64,000 nt of DNA from Pseudomonas californiensis (GCF_021147775.1 NZ_JAGTPK010000006.1:1-64000), one strand, 5' to 3'; shown: positions 46,363-55,642, counted from the stretch's first letter. Notes: a model not told the origin generated them from the sequence alone. Numbers and translations are program-made.

Positions 46363-47517
46363 TTAAATGATATGAACCACACCGGCGCGCAGATACGCGT
46401 CGAGTTCGACTTTACGATTTTCAAAGGTGAACAGTTCCACCACACCCAATTTCTCATGAGAGCCCTCAATCAGATTTTCAGTCACCCCGTCGCCCCGGAA
46501 ATAGTGGTTATTACCAATCTGGGTGTGCATGCGCAAACGCTCCAGCAGCAGGATAAGGCGTTGCGGCTCAAGACCCTGAGTACTCAGAAAACTGTAAAAC
46601 TGAAACTCGGACAGACGCCATCGTTCCCCCCAGTAAGCAAGCGCCTTGAGATACAGTTCCCGGTACTGGGTCTGGAAGGCAGTGTTCATGATGAGGCTCA
46701 TCAACTCCACCGGATACAGCGCAGGCAATTCGTGAGTGGAGAATTCGCCAAGTTTCTCGAATGTTGCGCTGACACTGACAGACTCACACAAGGTACAAGC
46801 CTGCTCGGTATCAATGACCAATAACACGTAATCGCAGCCTTCGGCATAGTCCTGCCCCAATTTGTGGGCGATCAGCCGGTAGTCCTTGTCGGCGTCTTCT
46901 ATCTGTCCAAAACTGGTATTCCAGTATTTGACCCCCTGCCCGGACTGCCCTTCAAATCTTGCGCCGAGGTATTGACCCTTGCCATCGTCGCCCAGGTATT
47001 TACGCTCCATGAAGCGCACCTTGTAACGGGCTTGCGCAACCGCATCCGTTTGCGCCAGAGCGGCCACCTCTTCATCATTGAACAGAGGTCTGTAGCCGTG
47101 TTGCTCAATCCGTCGGCGCGCATCGTCGATCCGTGCCCGCACACCCTGCACGGTCAACGGCTCCTGATGACGTCGCGTTTCCCACGGACAGTGGGCCAGC
47201 AGAGAACAATCAATACTCTGCATCACCTTGTCGAGCTTCTGTCGGGCGAGGACGTTCGTTACCTCTTCGGCCTCGCGCATTATTCGATGCTGACGTTCAA
47301 ACTCACGACATTTCTGCGCCAACATTCCCAGATAGCGGATGCGCAAGTACTCAGGCAGCTGGTCCCAACCGAGCAGCGCAATCAGGGCGAGAATACCCTC
47401 AAGGTGTTCTACGGTCAGGCATTGTTCTATATCCACCAGTAGCCGCTCGATCCTGGCGCGGTCGCGCGCCATGCGACCACTGCCATCGGTTCTGGGGTAA
47501 CTGATGACCCCGCTCAA
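46363..47517 (-). CDS. Protein bearing a type IA topoisomerase catalytic-tyrosine motif at its N terminus
   Basis: This 384-residue product starts at a TTG overlapping the previous stop as TTGA. A stop two codons upstream in the same frame leaves little choice other than the ATG at codon 16. Residues 3-11 read GVISYPRTD, matching the GLISYPRTDS/GLITYMRTDS motif in which Tyr attacks DNA and Arg assists (here Tyr7 and Arg9). A start at codon 16 would remove it, so I favour TTG. The rest is unrecognised: charged helical segments (about 14-90), one CxxC (CTLC, about 242-245), and a C-terminal helical part. It may supply the catalytic residue in trans to the TOPRIM-bearing partner encoded two genes upstream. 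Confidence 0.65.
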   Translation of the reverse strand: MSGVISYPRTDGSGRMARDRARIERLLVDIEQCLTVEHLEGILALIALLGWDQLPEYLRIRYLGMLAQKCREFERQHRIMREAEEVTNVLARQKLDKVMQSIDCSLLAHCPWETRRHQEPLTVQGVRARIDDARRRIEQHGYRPLFNDEEVAALAQTDAVAQARYKVRFMERKYLGDDGKGQYLGARFEGQSGQGVKYWNTSFGQIEDADKDYRLIAHKLGQDYAEGCDYVLLVIDTEQACTLCESVSVSATFEKLGEFSTHELPALYPVELMSLIMNTAFQTQYRELYLKALAYWGERWRLSEFQFYSFLSTQGLEPQRLILLLERLRMHTQIGNNHYFRGDGVTENLIEGSHEKLGVVELFTFENRKVELDAYLRAGVVHII

Positions 47518-48308
47518 GAGTCATGTTCCACACTGCGGCGGATCAACCCTTGAGTGGGCGCGTGCGGCACCTGATCATCTGAATCATAAAGCGATTCGAT
47601 ATCGTCCCAAACACGCTCGGCCAGTGCAGCAGAGTCAACGTGCCCAAGTACGTCGGGAAGTAACTCGGCCAATGCTGCGCCGATGCTGATTGAGCTCTGC
47701 TCTAGCTGGCTTTGCAGTAACGCAAGACGCGTCGAAAAGTGCTTGCTGGCCATCCCTGGATAGCGCTGCTGCATGGCCTGCAGCAGCTGATAAGCCTCGG
47801 TACCCAAACGTACCTCATCACCCTCAAGCGAAAGCATGCCACTTTTTTCCATGTTTTCCAAAGTGATGCCAAGTGTTGAAGGTCGACCGATACGCAGGTG
47901 ATCCAGCGAGTCCAGCAGCTCTGAAAAAAGCAGATGTGAGGGTTCGGGCATACGAAAATCGAGGTCGAAATCCGACTCATCGAACGCGCTGCGGAGCTCG
48001 CGGTACCGATTTTCATCAAGGTAGTGCTTATTGCCAGGTGGAAGTACATCAAGCCACCCTGCCCGCTTCAACACCTGAACGTCAAATTCAAGCCACAGCG
48101 ATTTGCTGGCATGATCAAGCCTCATGGTCCTGACTTCCACACATGCATCACCGTGATCCGCCGCCTTGCCGAGGTCGGCGATCAGGCGCAGCAGTGCAGA
48201 CGCATCGCCCCTCTGCCCCACCGGGCAGGCATCCAGCCGCTGGCGATAAAGTTCGATGTGCTGTTCTTCGATAGTCAGCCGGATATCATCATGTGCACTG
48301 TTACTCAC
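47514..48308 (-). CDS. Type IA topoisomerase C-terminal-half protein (IGRPST domain)
   Basis: This is a 264-residue protein starting with GTG, overlapping the upstream stop as GTGA. Residues 5-12 (AHDDIRLT) align with AHEAIRPT of topoisomerase IA, and VLKRAGWLDVLP (about 79-90) fits the strand that follows in that fold. Residues 140-145 are the IGRPST motif, whose Arg contacts the active site, followed by SGMLSLEGDEVRLGTEA, the usual continuation. It therefore looks like the segment after the catalytic-tyrosine domain, with no TOPRIM and no tyrosine of its own. It would need both neighbours to make a complete enzyme. Confidence 0.7.
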   Translation of the reverse strand: MSNSAHDDIRLTIEEQHIELYRQRLDACPVGQRGDASALLRLIADLGKAADHGDACVEVRTMRLDHASKSLWLEFDVQVLKRAGWLDVLPPGNKHYLDENRYRELRSAFDESDFDLDFRMPEPSHLLFSELLDSLDHLRIGRPSTLGITLENMEKSGMLSLEGDEVRLGTEAYQLLQAMQQRYPGMASKHFSTRLALLQSQLEQSSISIGAALAELLPDVLGHVDSAALAERVWDDIESLYDSDDQVPHAPTQGLIRRSVEHDS

Positions 48309-51300
48309 TCGAAACTTCCTTCATAGAGTTTTTGCAGCAAGTGCATTGTCGTGCCAGGCCTAACACCCAAGCGGGAATGTGCCAGCTTTAGAATGTCGAT
48401 CGTCGCCGCACCAGGCGCAGGAAAGGTGACATCACACGCCTCTACCTTGCCTGCGCGCCAGACACACGGATCGCCCGCAATGACATTGACCTCGGCGTCA
48501 GCCATTTTTTTTTGGACCCGCTCCTGAAAGTGTCTGGCTTCAGCCTCGGTGCTGGCTGCTATGGTGCCTACGATCTCGCAACCTCCGACCCTTAGATGAA
48601 CGCTCAACGCATCTTCTTTCACTTGCTGCAGGCGCTGTTTAACCGAATCGGCCAAGATGTCCAGAATGCCCATGCGCACTCGTCCCAATGCAGAATAATG
48701 CACCGACTTCTCAACAGGTTCGATCAACTGCAACACTTCAAGTTGCGCGACCTCCTCACTTGCCAAGGCATTTACCTCAACGCCTTGTCGACACTGGATA
48801 CGGACCAACACATCAATCAATTCACGAAACAGCTCGGCTTTGACTCGATGGGTGTCAAGTGTTCCACGCACAGAACGCAACGATTCCCGTGCACTGAGCA
48901 ATTGCTGCTCGATATTTTCACTGCGCTCGCTTTTCAAGCGACTTACGGCGTGTTGATAGTCCTTTACTGCCGACAGCTGGAACGCCTGCGCTACTGCATC
49001 AGACGTTATTGCATTGAGCCGCACCCGGCTCAGTTTGCTGCGGATTTCTGGCTCATGACGAAACTGCATGCTCAAATGCCAGGCAATGGTCTCGCCAACA
49101 TAATCGTCATCGGTCGCCAGGATAATTTCCTCGAACGAGGATGCCTGGCGGCGAATTTTCTCAACCAGCACACAAGCACCAGCGGTCAGTCGGTAACGCA
49201 GTCTGAACGCGCGATTGATCAACGTCGGCAGGTCATAGCAATCATCCTCCACCTCGGTGATGCTGCCACCGGTGACCCATACAACGTAATCAGAGCCAAG
49301 GTATTCGGACAAAAGTTTCTGTTTGCCCCCTGCCTCGATAATCACCAGACGATTGGGAAAAAGCCTTTCACAGCGACGTGTTTTACGGTCATCCGTGAAT
49401 GCCGCGTGTCCCAGGTAGTAGCCAAGATAATGCACAGAATTACCGCGTAACGCCGTCAGATCGACTGCACGGTGATCAGTATTGATGCCATAAGTCTGCT
49501 CGCATACAAACGCGACGAAGCAGTCCTGGGCTCTTGAGATCGCCACGTTCAGCAGGTAAGGCGTGTTTCGAAAGTACGGCTGCCCTTGACTGGAAGCTCC
49601 ATGCACGGCACTGAAGAGAACAAGCGGCTTTTCCGCGCCCTGCAAGGAGTCGACGGTGCCGATCGTAATCCGTTCGACATCCTCAAGGTCAAACCCCAAG
49701 GGTTCACCGGATTTGCGCGAAGCATCGCGAAGGGCTTTGCGCAAGGGTTCGATCTGCGCCTTGAATGGCGTGACGACCGCGATCAACTCGCCAGCTCCTC
49801 GAAATACCTTGCCCTTGAGCTGGTCCTTGGCGAGGTAGAAATCACGTATCTGTGGCCATCGGTCCATTACGAAGCCCGCGATCAGATCCGCTTCACCGGT
49901 GCTGAAACGTGAACCGTCTTCCTTGCCGTTGATAAAGTCCGAATGCACCCAACTGAACGACGGCAACGGACCGCGTTCGACACTGTCGCGAGGCATGAAC
50001 ATCAGCTTGTTGTCGTACACCATATCGTTGCAACACTGAATGATGTTGGTCTGACAACGGTAATGTCCGCGCAACATCAAACCCCGCCCCTGATGGGATT
50101 GGCACGACGCATGACGAACCAGTGCGAGCATGCTGCCATTACAGGTCGTCATGCGTCGCTGCATGGCGACGACGTAGTCTCCAGGCGTGTAACCGAACAA
50201 GTGATAGGCCTGGACTTCATCGGCGATCTGAATATCGTTGATAACAGGCTGCAACTGATCGACATCGCCCACTACCAGCGCCCGTCGGGCAAGCCCCAGC
50301 AACGGCAGGCCCAGACGCTGCTGCGCCTGACCGCTTTCATCCATGATCAACAGATCGGCCTTCGCAAACAGGAAGCGCTTGCCCTCCAGCCTGAACAGTT
50401 GAGGCAATGTGTGAAGCGTCGAAACCAGACAGGGCGTAAGCATGCACAGACGCCGCAAACCCAGTTCGACATTGCGCGAAGTGCGGGCCACCAAAAGCTC
50501 TTGCGAACACGCCAGCAGATAACGCCCCTCCCAGTAGCGAGCGGCCATATGGAAGGCCTGCGGACGCAACGTCAGATCCAGCAAGCGATCAATCAACAGA
50601 ACTCGAGCATCACTTTCAAGCTGTCTGAAATCCTTGTCACTCAGCGAATCAAGCGACAGCGCTTGATCCTGAATGCGCTCGCGCAATACGTTCAGCAGCA
50701 GTTGAGTGCGCTCAGCGCGAGTCCCGTTCAACAAGGTAACCAGTTGCCGGGCGGTATCGAATGACTGATCGCGCTCCTCATCCCGGAAGCTGGGGTAGCC
50801 CGGCACCAACTCAGCCAGAAGAACGAGCAGGTTGCTGAGGTTACGGGCTCTGACGAGCAGGTTGCTGACCCTCTCGGCAACGTCGCGGACGCTTTCACGG
50901 CAACGTTCCACTGCCGCTTCAAGGGACAGGTCCGATTGATTGAAAAAGCGTCGCGCGTGCTGAAGGTAGTCGAGAACATTGGCCTGGAGCCGGGTGATGT
51001 CCGATGCGGGCTGATCGGCGTTACACCAGTTGAAGACGGTCAGATCGCCGGCTGCGCTTATAGCACCCAGAACCATGTCGTGCTGCTGGTTTTTCTTTTC
51101 CAGCTTTTCGTTTGCACTGGCCGAAGGAAAATAGGTTCCGTAGCTCTGAGGTGCCGAAAACCAGCGCTTGAAATACAAAAACTGCTGTGGCGGCTCTTCG
51201 TCTCCTCGATAAAGCACGGACGGAAAAGCGCCGATAACGTTAGTGACTGACTGGTTGGTCGAACCCACTGCGACAGTCACGGGGCAATCACCGCCGACAA

Positions 51301-52303
51301 TTGCCGCTTCCACCCATTGATGAGCGACAACGGCTTTGAGCATCGCCGTTTTGCCAGAACCGGGAGGACCATTGACGGCCAGTACCTCGCCTGGCTGACA
51401 GCTGGCGAGCCGCTCGATCACCAAGCGCTGGCTGTTGTCGAGTGCAAACATTTCCCGGTCTGAAAGCCGCTGCAGACCGACGGCTTTCTGTTCGTCCATA
51501 TGGCCAAGCAGATAGCGGGGGTTACGTTCGACGTCGCTCGCCAGGGTGTCATGCTCAGTCGGCTTGACGCTCTCGGCGCCCTCATGAGCAGCAATTGTCT
51601 GCCCAAGCGGCGTGTCCCACAGTACGTCGTCGTCAGTCTCTGACACCCCCTGATAGAGGTCCAGAATGTTACGGATGGGTGTCGTGTCAGCTTGTTTGTA
51701 GACAGCCAATTGAGCACTGAGGGTGAACGGCTGACGGGACTGCTGCCGGAGCATGGCCGGCAGGTGCGCAGGCGCAACGCCCGTAGTGGCTTCGCACAGG
51801 CTGACGGCATGTGCATGCCAAATGGACCAGGCGTCTGTGATCGGCGGCACACTACCAAGCTTGAAGTCGACGTAGCTCTGCTCTGAACCCAGCACTACAT
51901 CAGGCGTCTCTCGAGTATCGCTTTGCAAAAGCTGGACATTGAACAGTACCGGCAAGTCCAGTGCAGGCCTGAGCTTGAAAAACTCTGCGTCCCGCAAGTT
52001 GCCCGTGTCGACGACAATACCGGGCAACGCCAGAAATGGCAGCGCAGGCTGACCAGGCGTTTCAAGCTGATAAAGCAGGTATATGGGCTGATGACCGTGC
52101 TTGCCCGTGGCGGTGACGGATGCGACAAATGCATCGAAGATTTCAGGCTCGTTCGGAACACTGAATATGGCCTCAGCCAACTGCCCGGAGTAATCGATGT
52201 CGCGCGTTTTCGTCCCTTTGATGGGCGTCATGTCGGAAAATTTGGGGACAGCACACAGGTACTGCAAAAGGTCCAGGTAACGGCGTGATTCAGACATCGA
52301 CAC
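48305..52303 (-). CDS. SF1 helicase fused to a type IA topoisomerase TOPRIM region
   Basis: This is a 1332-residue protein. Residues 1-280 are unrecognised. The helicase core spans about 285-935: Walker A NGPPGSGKT (311-319), Walker B DESGQ (655-659), QLQP (683-686), GHYRCQ (746-751), VDSLQGAE (884-891) and NVAISRAQ (919-926), a DNA2/Upf1-like SF1 set. A TOPRIM region follows: LVIIEAGGKQKLLSEYLGSD (986-1005, Glu990) and ATDDDYVGETIAWH (1063-1076), where the Asp-X-Asp is kept but the Glu two residues later is Val. LNAITSDAV (1096-1104) and a C-terminal ATIDILKLAHSRLG with LLQKLYEG (1300-1329) match the topoisomerase segment just before its catalytic tyrosine, where the protein ends. The start may be two codons later. 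Confidence 0.8.
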   Translation of the reverse strand: MSMSESRRYLDLLQYLCAVPKFSDMTPIKGTKTRDIDYSGQLAEAIFSVPNEPEIFDAFVASVTATGKHGHQPIYLLYQLETPGQPALPFLALPGIVVDTGNLRDAEFFKLRPALDLPVLFNVQLLQSDTRETPDVVLGSEQSYVDFKLGSVPPITDAWSIWHAHAVSLCEATTGVAPAHLPAMLRQQSRQPFTLSAQLAVYKQADTTPIRNILDLYQGVSETDDDVLWDTPLGQTIAAHEGAESVKPTEHDTLASDVERNPRYLLGHMDEQKAVGLQRLSDREMFALDNSQRLVIERLASCQPGEVLAVNGPPGSGKTAMLKAVVAHQWVEAAIVGGDCPVTVAVGSTNQSVTNVIGAFPSVLYRGDEEPPQQFLYFKRWFSAPQSYGTYFPSASANEKLEKKNQQHDMVLGAISAAGDLTVFNWCNADQPASDITRLQANVLDYLQHARRFFNQSDLSLEAAVERCRESVRDVAERVSNLLVRARNLSNLLVLLAELVPGYPSFRDEERDQSFDTARQLVTLLNGTRAERTQLLLNVLRERIQDQALSLDSLSDKDFRQLESDARVLLIDRLLDLTLRPQAFHMAARYWEGRYLLACSQELLVARTSRNVELGLRRLCMLTPCLVSTLHTLPQLFRLEGKRFLFAKADLLIMDESGQAQQRLGLPLLGLARRALVVGDVDQLQPVINDIQIADEVQAYHLFGYTPGDYVVAMQRRMTTCNGSMLALVRHASCQSHQGRGLMLRGHYRCQTNIIQCCNDMVYDNKLMFMPRDSVERGPLPSFSWVHSDFINGKEDGSRFSTGEADLIAGFVMDRWPQIRDFYLAKDQLKGKVFRGAGELIAVVTPFKAQIEPLRKALRDASRKSGEPLGFDLEDVERITIGTVDSLQGAEKPLVLFSAVHGASSQGQPYFRNTPYLLNVAISRAQDCFVAFVCEQTYGINTDHRAVDLTALRGNSVHYLGYYLGHAAFTDDRKTRRCERLFPNRLVIIEAGGKQKLLSEYLGSDYVVWVTGGSITEVEDDCYDLPTLINRAFRLRYRLTAGACVLVEKIRRQASSFEEIILATDDDYVGETIAWHLSMQFRHEPEIRSKLSRVRLNAITSDAVAQAFQLSAVKDYQHAVSRLKSERSENIEQQLLSARESLRSVRGTLDTHRVKAELFRELIDVLVRIQCRQGVEVNALASEEVAQLEVLQLIEPVEKSVHYSALGRVRMGILDILADSVKQRLQQVKEDALSVHLRVGGCEIVGTIAASTEAEARHFQERVQKKMADAEVNVIAGDPCVWRAGKVEACDVTFPAPGAATIDILKLAHSRLGVRPGTTMHLLQKLYEGSFE

Positions 52304-54272
52304 TTAGCTCCACATTCAGGATCCGGCTGACTTGGTGAGTGCCATTGAATCGATTGGTACGCACAACGAAAATTGCTTTTTCAAGATTGGGAATGTCTTT
52401 AAGCCTCTGGCTACCAGCACGCTGCCGGTAATTGAGAATGGTACCCGGCGCAAGCGATCCGCTGTCCGGGTCGATACATTCCAGCTGATGCTCGTCCGGC
52501 TTCTTCTCACCCAGATAACGGGCACGTGTGCCTGCACGGGGACTGCCCGACGGCAAGGCAAACAATTGAGTACACACCAGCCGCACAACGTTCGCGCAAC
52601 TTTGCGGAGAGACGCGGTAGTCCAGGCTTACGCGGCCGGATTCATCGATGACCGAATAGCCTGCCTTGCGCAGCAAACCGGATGACAGAAACAATGCCAG
52701 GGATATCTCGGCTTCGGGCTGAGCCACGACAACCGCACCGCGTCGAAAAAAAGCCGGCAGACTACTCTCGTAGGAGGAAGCGTCGAACGCAGACCACGCC
52801 CAGAGTGCCTTGAGTGAGACGCCGCTATATTGCTGCCTGCTGACGTGGGCAGTCAGGTCGGTGAGTACTTCACGCATGTGCCAATACGGAAACTTCTTGT
52901 CGTCCTTGCGTGACTGCGCTTGTACTTCGATGACGCATTCAAACCGGACGTCCTTGCGTATCCCCGCGATACCGAAACGCAATAGCTCCGTGCGCTTGAC
53001 CCTGTAGCAAAGATCATTGCTCACGCCGTCATCACCCGCTTGTTGCAGATAAATGGACTCCGGGTCACTGTCGCGTACCCGGAAGGCGCCTTGAACCACA
53101 TCGCCGAAGAGGTCCACGGCAAAGTCGAGCCGACAATACCGCAAGCTGAATACCAACGGCACTCGCTGTGCCTGCTCGCTATCAAGCGACAGGTAATAGG
53201 ACTGAGGCACCTTGAGTGGTTGCTCGAACACCAGTCGTCCTCCCGGATATCCGCTTAGCTCAATACGCATGACGGGCTTTGACTCATCACCTGGCACTTC
53301 TTCGCGCAGCGCATTGGCTAACGTGACATCGGCCCAGAGCGGCGCTGGGGCAACACTTACAAACCTCATCATTTGCAGGGAGAGCCGACCGTCGACGTAT
53401 GACGCGCTCACCTCAATCAGCAACGGTATGTCTGGCGAAGGCTCAAACATCATGATTTCCGCGCTTGTCCGGGGGTACCTTTTGCCCGTGAACACCAGAC
53501 CGAGGCAGGCAGGCAGCGGGCATTCCAGCAGCCAGAAACGTATCTCGCCTTGAGTTTTAAGTCCTACCAGCTCGCATTGTGAAATGCCTTCAGGCATGCA
53601 AGGCTCTATCGCCGTCACCTCGTAACACAAGTGCTTGGGAACCCAGGCTGCGCTTACGTGCAGGCGGACGTCCTGGGGCCGGGAAAGACGGTCGATAGAC
53701 TGGTTCCAGAGTTGCGCGCGAGGCAAACGACATCGCAGTTCATAACATTTTTGTGTAGCGTGCTCGATATGTTCCAACACGCCCAAGTAGCCCCCGCCAT
53801 GCTCGCTCAACTGACTCAACACAACCCGCGTTGGCGAAAAGACGAAGAAATCTATCGGGTTCAGTTCGAACGTTCGCGTGCCTTTGCTGATGATCACAGT
53901 CCTGATCAGACCTTGATCGAGCGCCCAACCCGACGCACACATGAATGTTGACTCATTGAGCAGTTGCAAGGTCGTGGAGACACCGTCGATGGCAAGCGCC
54001 AACAGCCCGTGGGTTTCAGTTCGCGAGAAGCTGATAACCGATAACACTTCGCCGAGCGGAACACGCGCGCACAACAAGTCCGTGACTCGCCACCCGTTTT
54101 CCTGTTTGACCCTCAACGCCACCACAGCCTGGCCATGATCGGTTTCAGCCAGCATGGCGTGAACGAGAGTCTGTGCATCCAGCTTCTCGCTGGATTGGCG
54201 GTTGTTGTATCGCCACTTGAAAAATGTCTCGCCTGCTTCTTTGTGCAGGCGGGCGTCATCCGTGATTAACAT
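52290..54272 (-). CDS. Large protein of unknown function, first gene of the helicase-topoisomerase operon
   Basis: This is a 660-residue protein. I start at MLITDDARLH, which has an AGGA site six bases upstream; the frame is open for 36 more codons without a better site. Sequence near the N terminus (ETFFKWRYNNRQSSEKLD) and many short beta-rich stretches suggest several beta-domains. No ATPase, nuclease or membrane motif was found. It overlaps the helicase gene by 14 bases, so the products are probably made in fixed ratio. A role as a DNA-, target- or complex-organising subunit is conceivable, but nothing in the sequence shows it. Confidence 0.7.
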   Translation of the reverse strand: MLITDDARLHKEAGETFFKWRYNNRQSSEKLDAQTLVHAMLAETDHGQAVVALRVKQENGWRVTDLLCARVPLGEVLSVISFSRTETHGLLALAIDGVSTTLQLLNESTFMCASGWALDQGLIRTVIISKGTRTFELNPIDFFVFSPTRVVLSQLSEHGGGYLGVLEHIEHATQKCYELRCRLPRAQLWNQSIDRLSRPQDVRLHVSAAWVPKHLCYEVTAIEPCMPEGISQCELVGLKTQGEIRFWLLECPLPACLGLVFTGKRYPRTSAEIMMFEPSPDIPLLIEVSASYVDGRLSLQMMRFVSVAPAPLWADVTLANALREEVPGDESKPVMRIELSGYPGGRLVFEQPLKVPQSYYLSLDSEQAQRVPLVFSLRYCRLDFAVDLFGDVVQGAFRVRDSDPESIYLQQAGDDGVSNDLCYRVKRTELLRFGIAGIRKDVRFECVIEVQAQSRKDDKKFPYWHMREVLTDLTAHVSRQQYSGVSLKALWAWSAFDASSYESSLPAFFRRGAVVVAQPEAEISLALFLSSGLLRKAGYSVIDESGRVSLDYRVSPQSCANVVRLVCTQLFALPSGSPRAGTRARYLGEKKPDEHQLECIDPDSGSLAPGTILNYRQRAGSQRLKDIPNLEKAIFVVRTNRFNGTHQVSRILNVELSVDV

Positions 54273-54475
54273 GATTGTCCTGTGATCTGTATACCCGAGC
54301 GCCATACGCTGCTGTGAAACCGGTTGAAGGGACGTCGGCTTATCAAAGCTGAAAGGATAAAGCTTTTGCCGTATGAACACTAACAGGTGTATCGCTCGTA
54401 TGCCTCGGGAAAGGCTTCAAGCAATCTGTCATTTGCCAATAGCCAGATACCCGTCGCTATGGCTATGCTGCATCC

Positions 54476-54874
54476 ATGAATGCGCCTGTCCAGATCCGCC
54501 ACCACTGCCCGCCCGGCGCTTGCAACTGCGAGCGGGAACGGCTGGACGCCGCAGACGCCGATCAACGGATCCTGCTGTTGACCCGCGAGGAAGAAAAGCG
54601 TCTGGTCGATCGCCTGGAGCGCATCGAAAGTCTGGCTGAGCTGCACCGCATGCTGGACAAGGTCTACCAGCAACTGGGCGTGCGCATCGAGGTTGCGCCC
54701 GGCTTCAACGAAGTGCGCACCATGCGCGGGATCAACATTGTGGTTCAGGAAAAGATCGGACTGTGTCGCAAGACCCGCCAGAGCATTCCCGCTGCGATTC
54801 GCCGCGCGCTTGAGGCACGCCCGCAGATTGCCTATGAATTGCTGAACGCCAACGACCTGCTGCGCGACGCCTGA
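54476..54874 (+). CDS. Conserved hypothetical protein, 132 residues
   Basis: It starts MNAPVQIRHH and has an N-terminal CPPGACNCERERL cluster of three Cys that could hold a metal, followed by a helical middle (LLTREEEKRLVDRLERIESL) and a C-terminal ARPQIAYELL. The ribosome site is weak, and no family is recognised. It is divergent from the helicase-topoisomerase operon (203-base gap) and precedes an acetyltransferase gene by 60 bases, with which it may share a transcript. Confidence 0.65.
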   Translation: MNAPVQIRHHCPPGACNCERERLDAADADQRILLLTREEEKRLVDRLERIESLAELHRMLDKVYQQLGVRIEVAPGFNEVRTMRGINIVVQEKIGLCRKTRQSIPAAIRRALEARPQIAYELLNANDLLRDA

Positions 54875-54934
54875 CTATCCGCAGAATGGAGGTGACGGCT
54901 ATGATGCCGCGTCCATCATTCAAGGAGTGTCTCT

Positions 54935-55417
54935 GTGTCTCTCGAAATCCGCCCCGCCACCGCAGCCGATGCCAGCCAGATCCTTGCATTCATCACTGAA
55001 CTTGCGATCTACGAGCGCGCCGGTCACGAAGTGAAAGCCAGCGCAGAAGATATTCAACGCTCCCTGTTTGCAGACAATGCGCCAGCCAAAGGCCTGATGT
55101 GCATGTATGACGGCAAGCCCATCGGCTATGCCGTGTATTTCTACAGTTATTCCACTTGGCTGGGGCGCAACGGCGTGTACCTCGAAGACCTTTACATCAC
55201 ACCAGAGCAACGCAGCGTGGGGGCCGGTCGCAAGCTGCTGCGCCATATAGCCCGCGAGGCGGTGGCCAATGACTGTGGGCGTCTGGAGTGGAGCGTGCTG
55301 GACTGGAACGAGCCCGCCATCAAGTTCTACGAGGCAATCGGCGCCGAGCCGCAGAATGAATGGGTGCGTTACCGGATGGAAGGCGCTGGCCTGAGAGACT
55401 TCGCCAACGGCGAGTAA
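54935..55417 (+). CDS. GNAT acetyltransferase, spermidine/diamine acetyltransferase-like
   Basis: This 160-residue acetyl-CoA-dependent N-acetyltransferase starts at GTG behind an AGGAG site. Residues about 84-110 contain VYLEDLYITPEQRSVGAGRK, the acetyl-CoA pyrophosphate-binding loop. LEWSVLDWNEPAIKFYEAIG is the conserved C-terminal core, with the Tyr proposed as general acid. The pattern resembles eukaryote-type spermidine/spermine acetyltransferase (SSAT), so a polyamine substrate is possible. A strong terminator follows. Confidence 0.85.
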   Translation: MSLEIRPATAADASQILAFITELAIYERAGHEVKASAEDIQRSLFADNAPAKGLMCMYDGKPIGYAVYFYSYSTWLGRNGVYLEDLYITPEQRSVGAGRKLLRHIAREAVANDCGRLEWSVLDWNEPAIKFYEAIGAEPQNEWVRYRMEGAGLRDFANGE

Positions 55418-55461
55418 TGCCTCGGCCATCGTCATCCAACCGAGAGACGCTCGATACAAAG

Positions 55462-55491
55462 ACGCCCGTACTGAAGCAGTACGGGCGTTTT
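55462..55491 (+). terminator. Terminator after the acetyltransferase gene
   Basis: ACGCCCGTACTG and CAGTACGGGCGT form a perfect 12-base stem with a three-base loop, followed by TTT. It lies between convergent genes. Confidence 0.88.
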
Positions 55492-55516
55492 CATGAGGCG
55501 TCTCGGCGTACGTTGA

Positions 55517-55642
55517 TCAGCAAACGCCGGGCGGAATCCCGCCTTTGTTGAAGTCCTTGAGGCGTTCCTTCTCTTCGGGCGTCGAGTGTGCAGGCACGTC
55601 GCTTTGCGGCTCCGGCTTCTTCTCTTCTTTCTTCTCGCTCAT
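55517..55642 (-). CDS. Small Lys/Glu-rich hypothetical protein
   Basis: This is a 41-residue protein, MSEKKEEKKP to the C-terminal GIPPGVC, with a good GGGAG site. It is highly charged and likely disordered. A longer open frame upstream does not match it. I see no homologue I can name. Confidence 0.5.
   Translation of the reverse strand: MSEKKEEKKPEPQSDVPAHSTPEEKERLKDFNKGGIPPGVC

Noticed and set aside
47514..48308. Idea that the split topoisomerase is a sequencing frameshift of one gene
   Set aside because: The junctions are neat GTGA and TTGA overlaps, and the catalytic-tyrosine segment is displaced after the IGRPST gene, which a simple frameshift cannot produce.
45827..54272. Prophage or integrative element carrying the helicase-topoisomerase operon
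   Set aside because: No integrase, attachment repeat, tRNA or phage structural gene was found at either side within the window.
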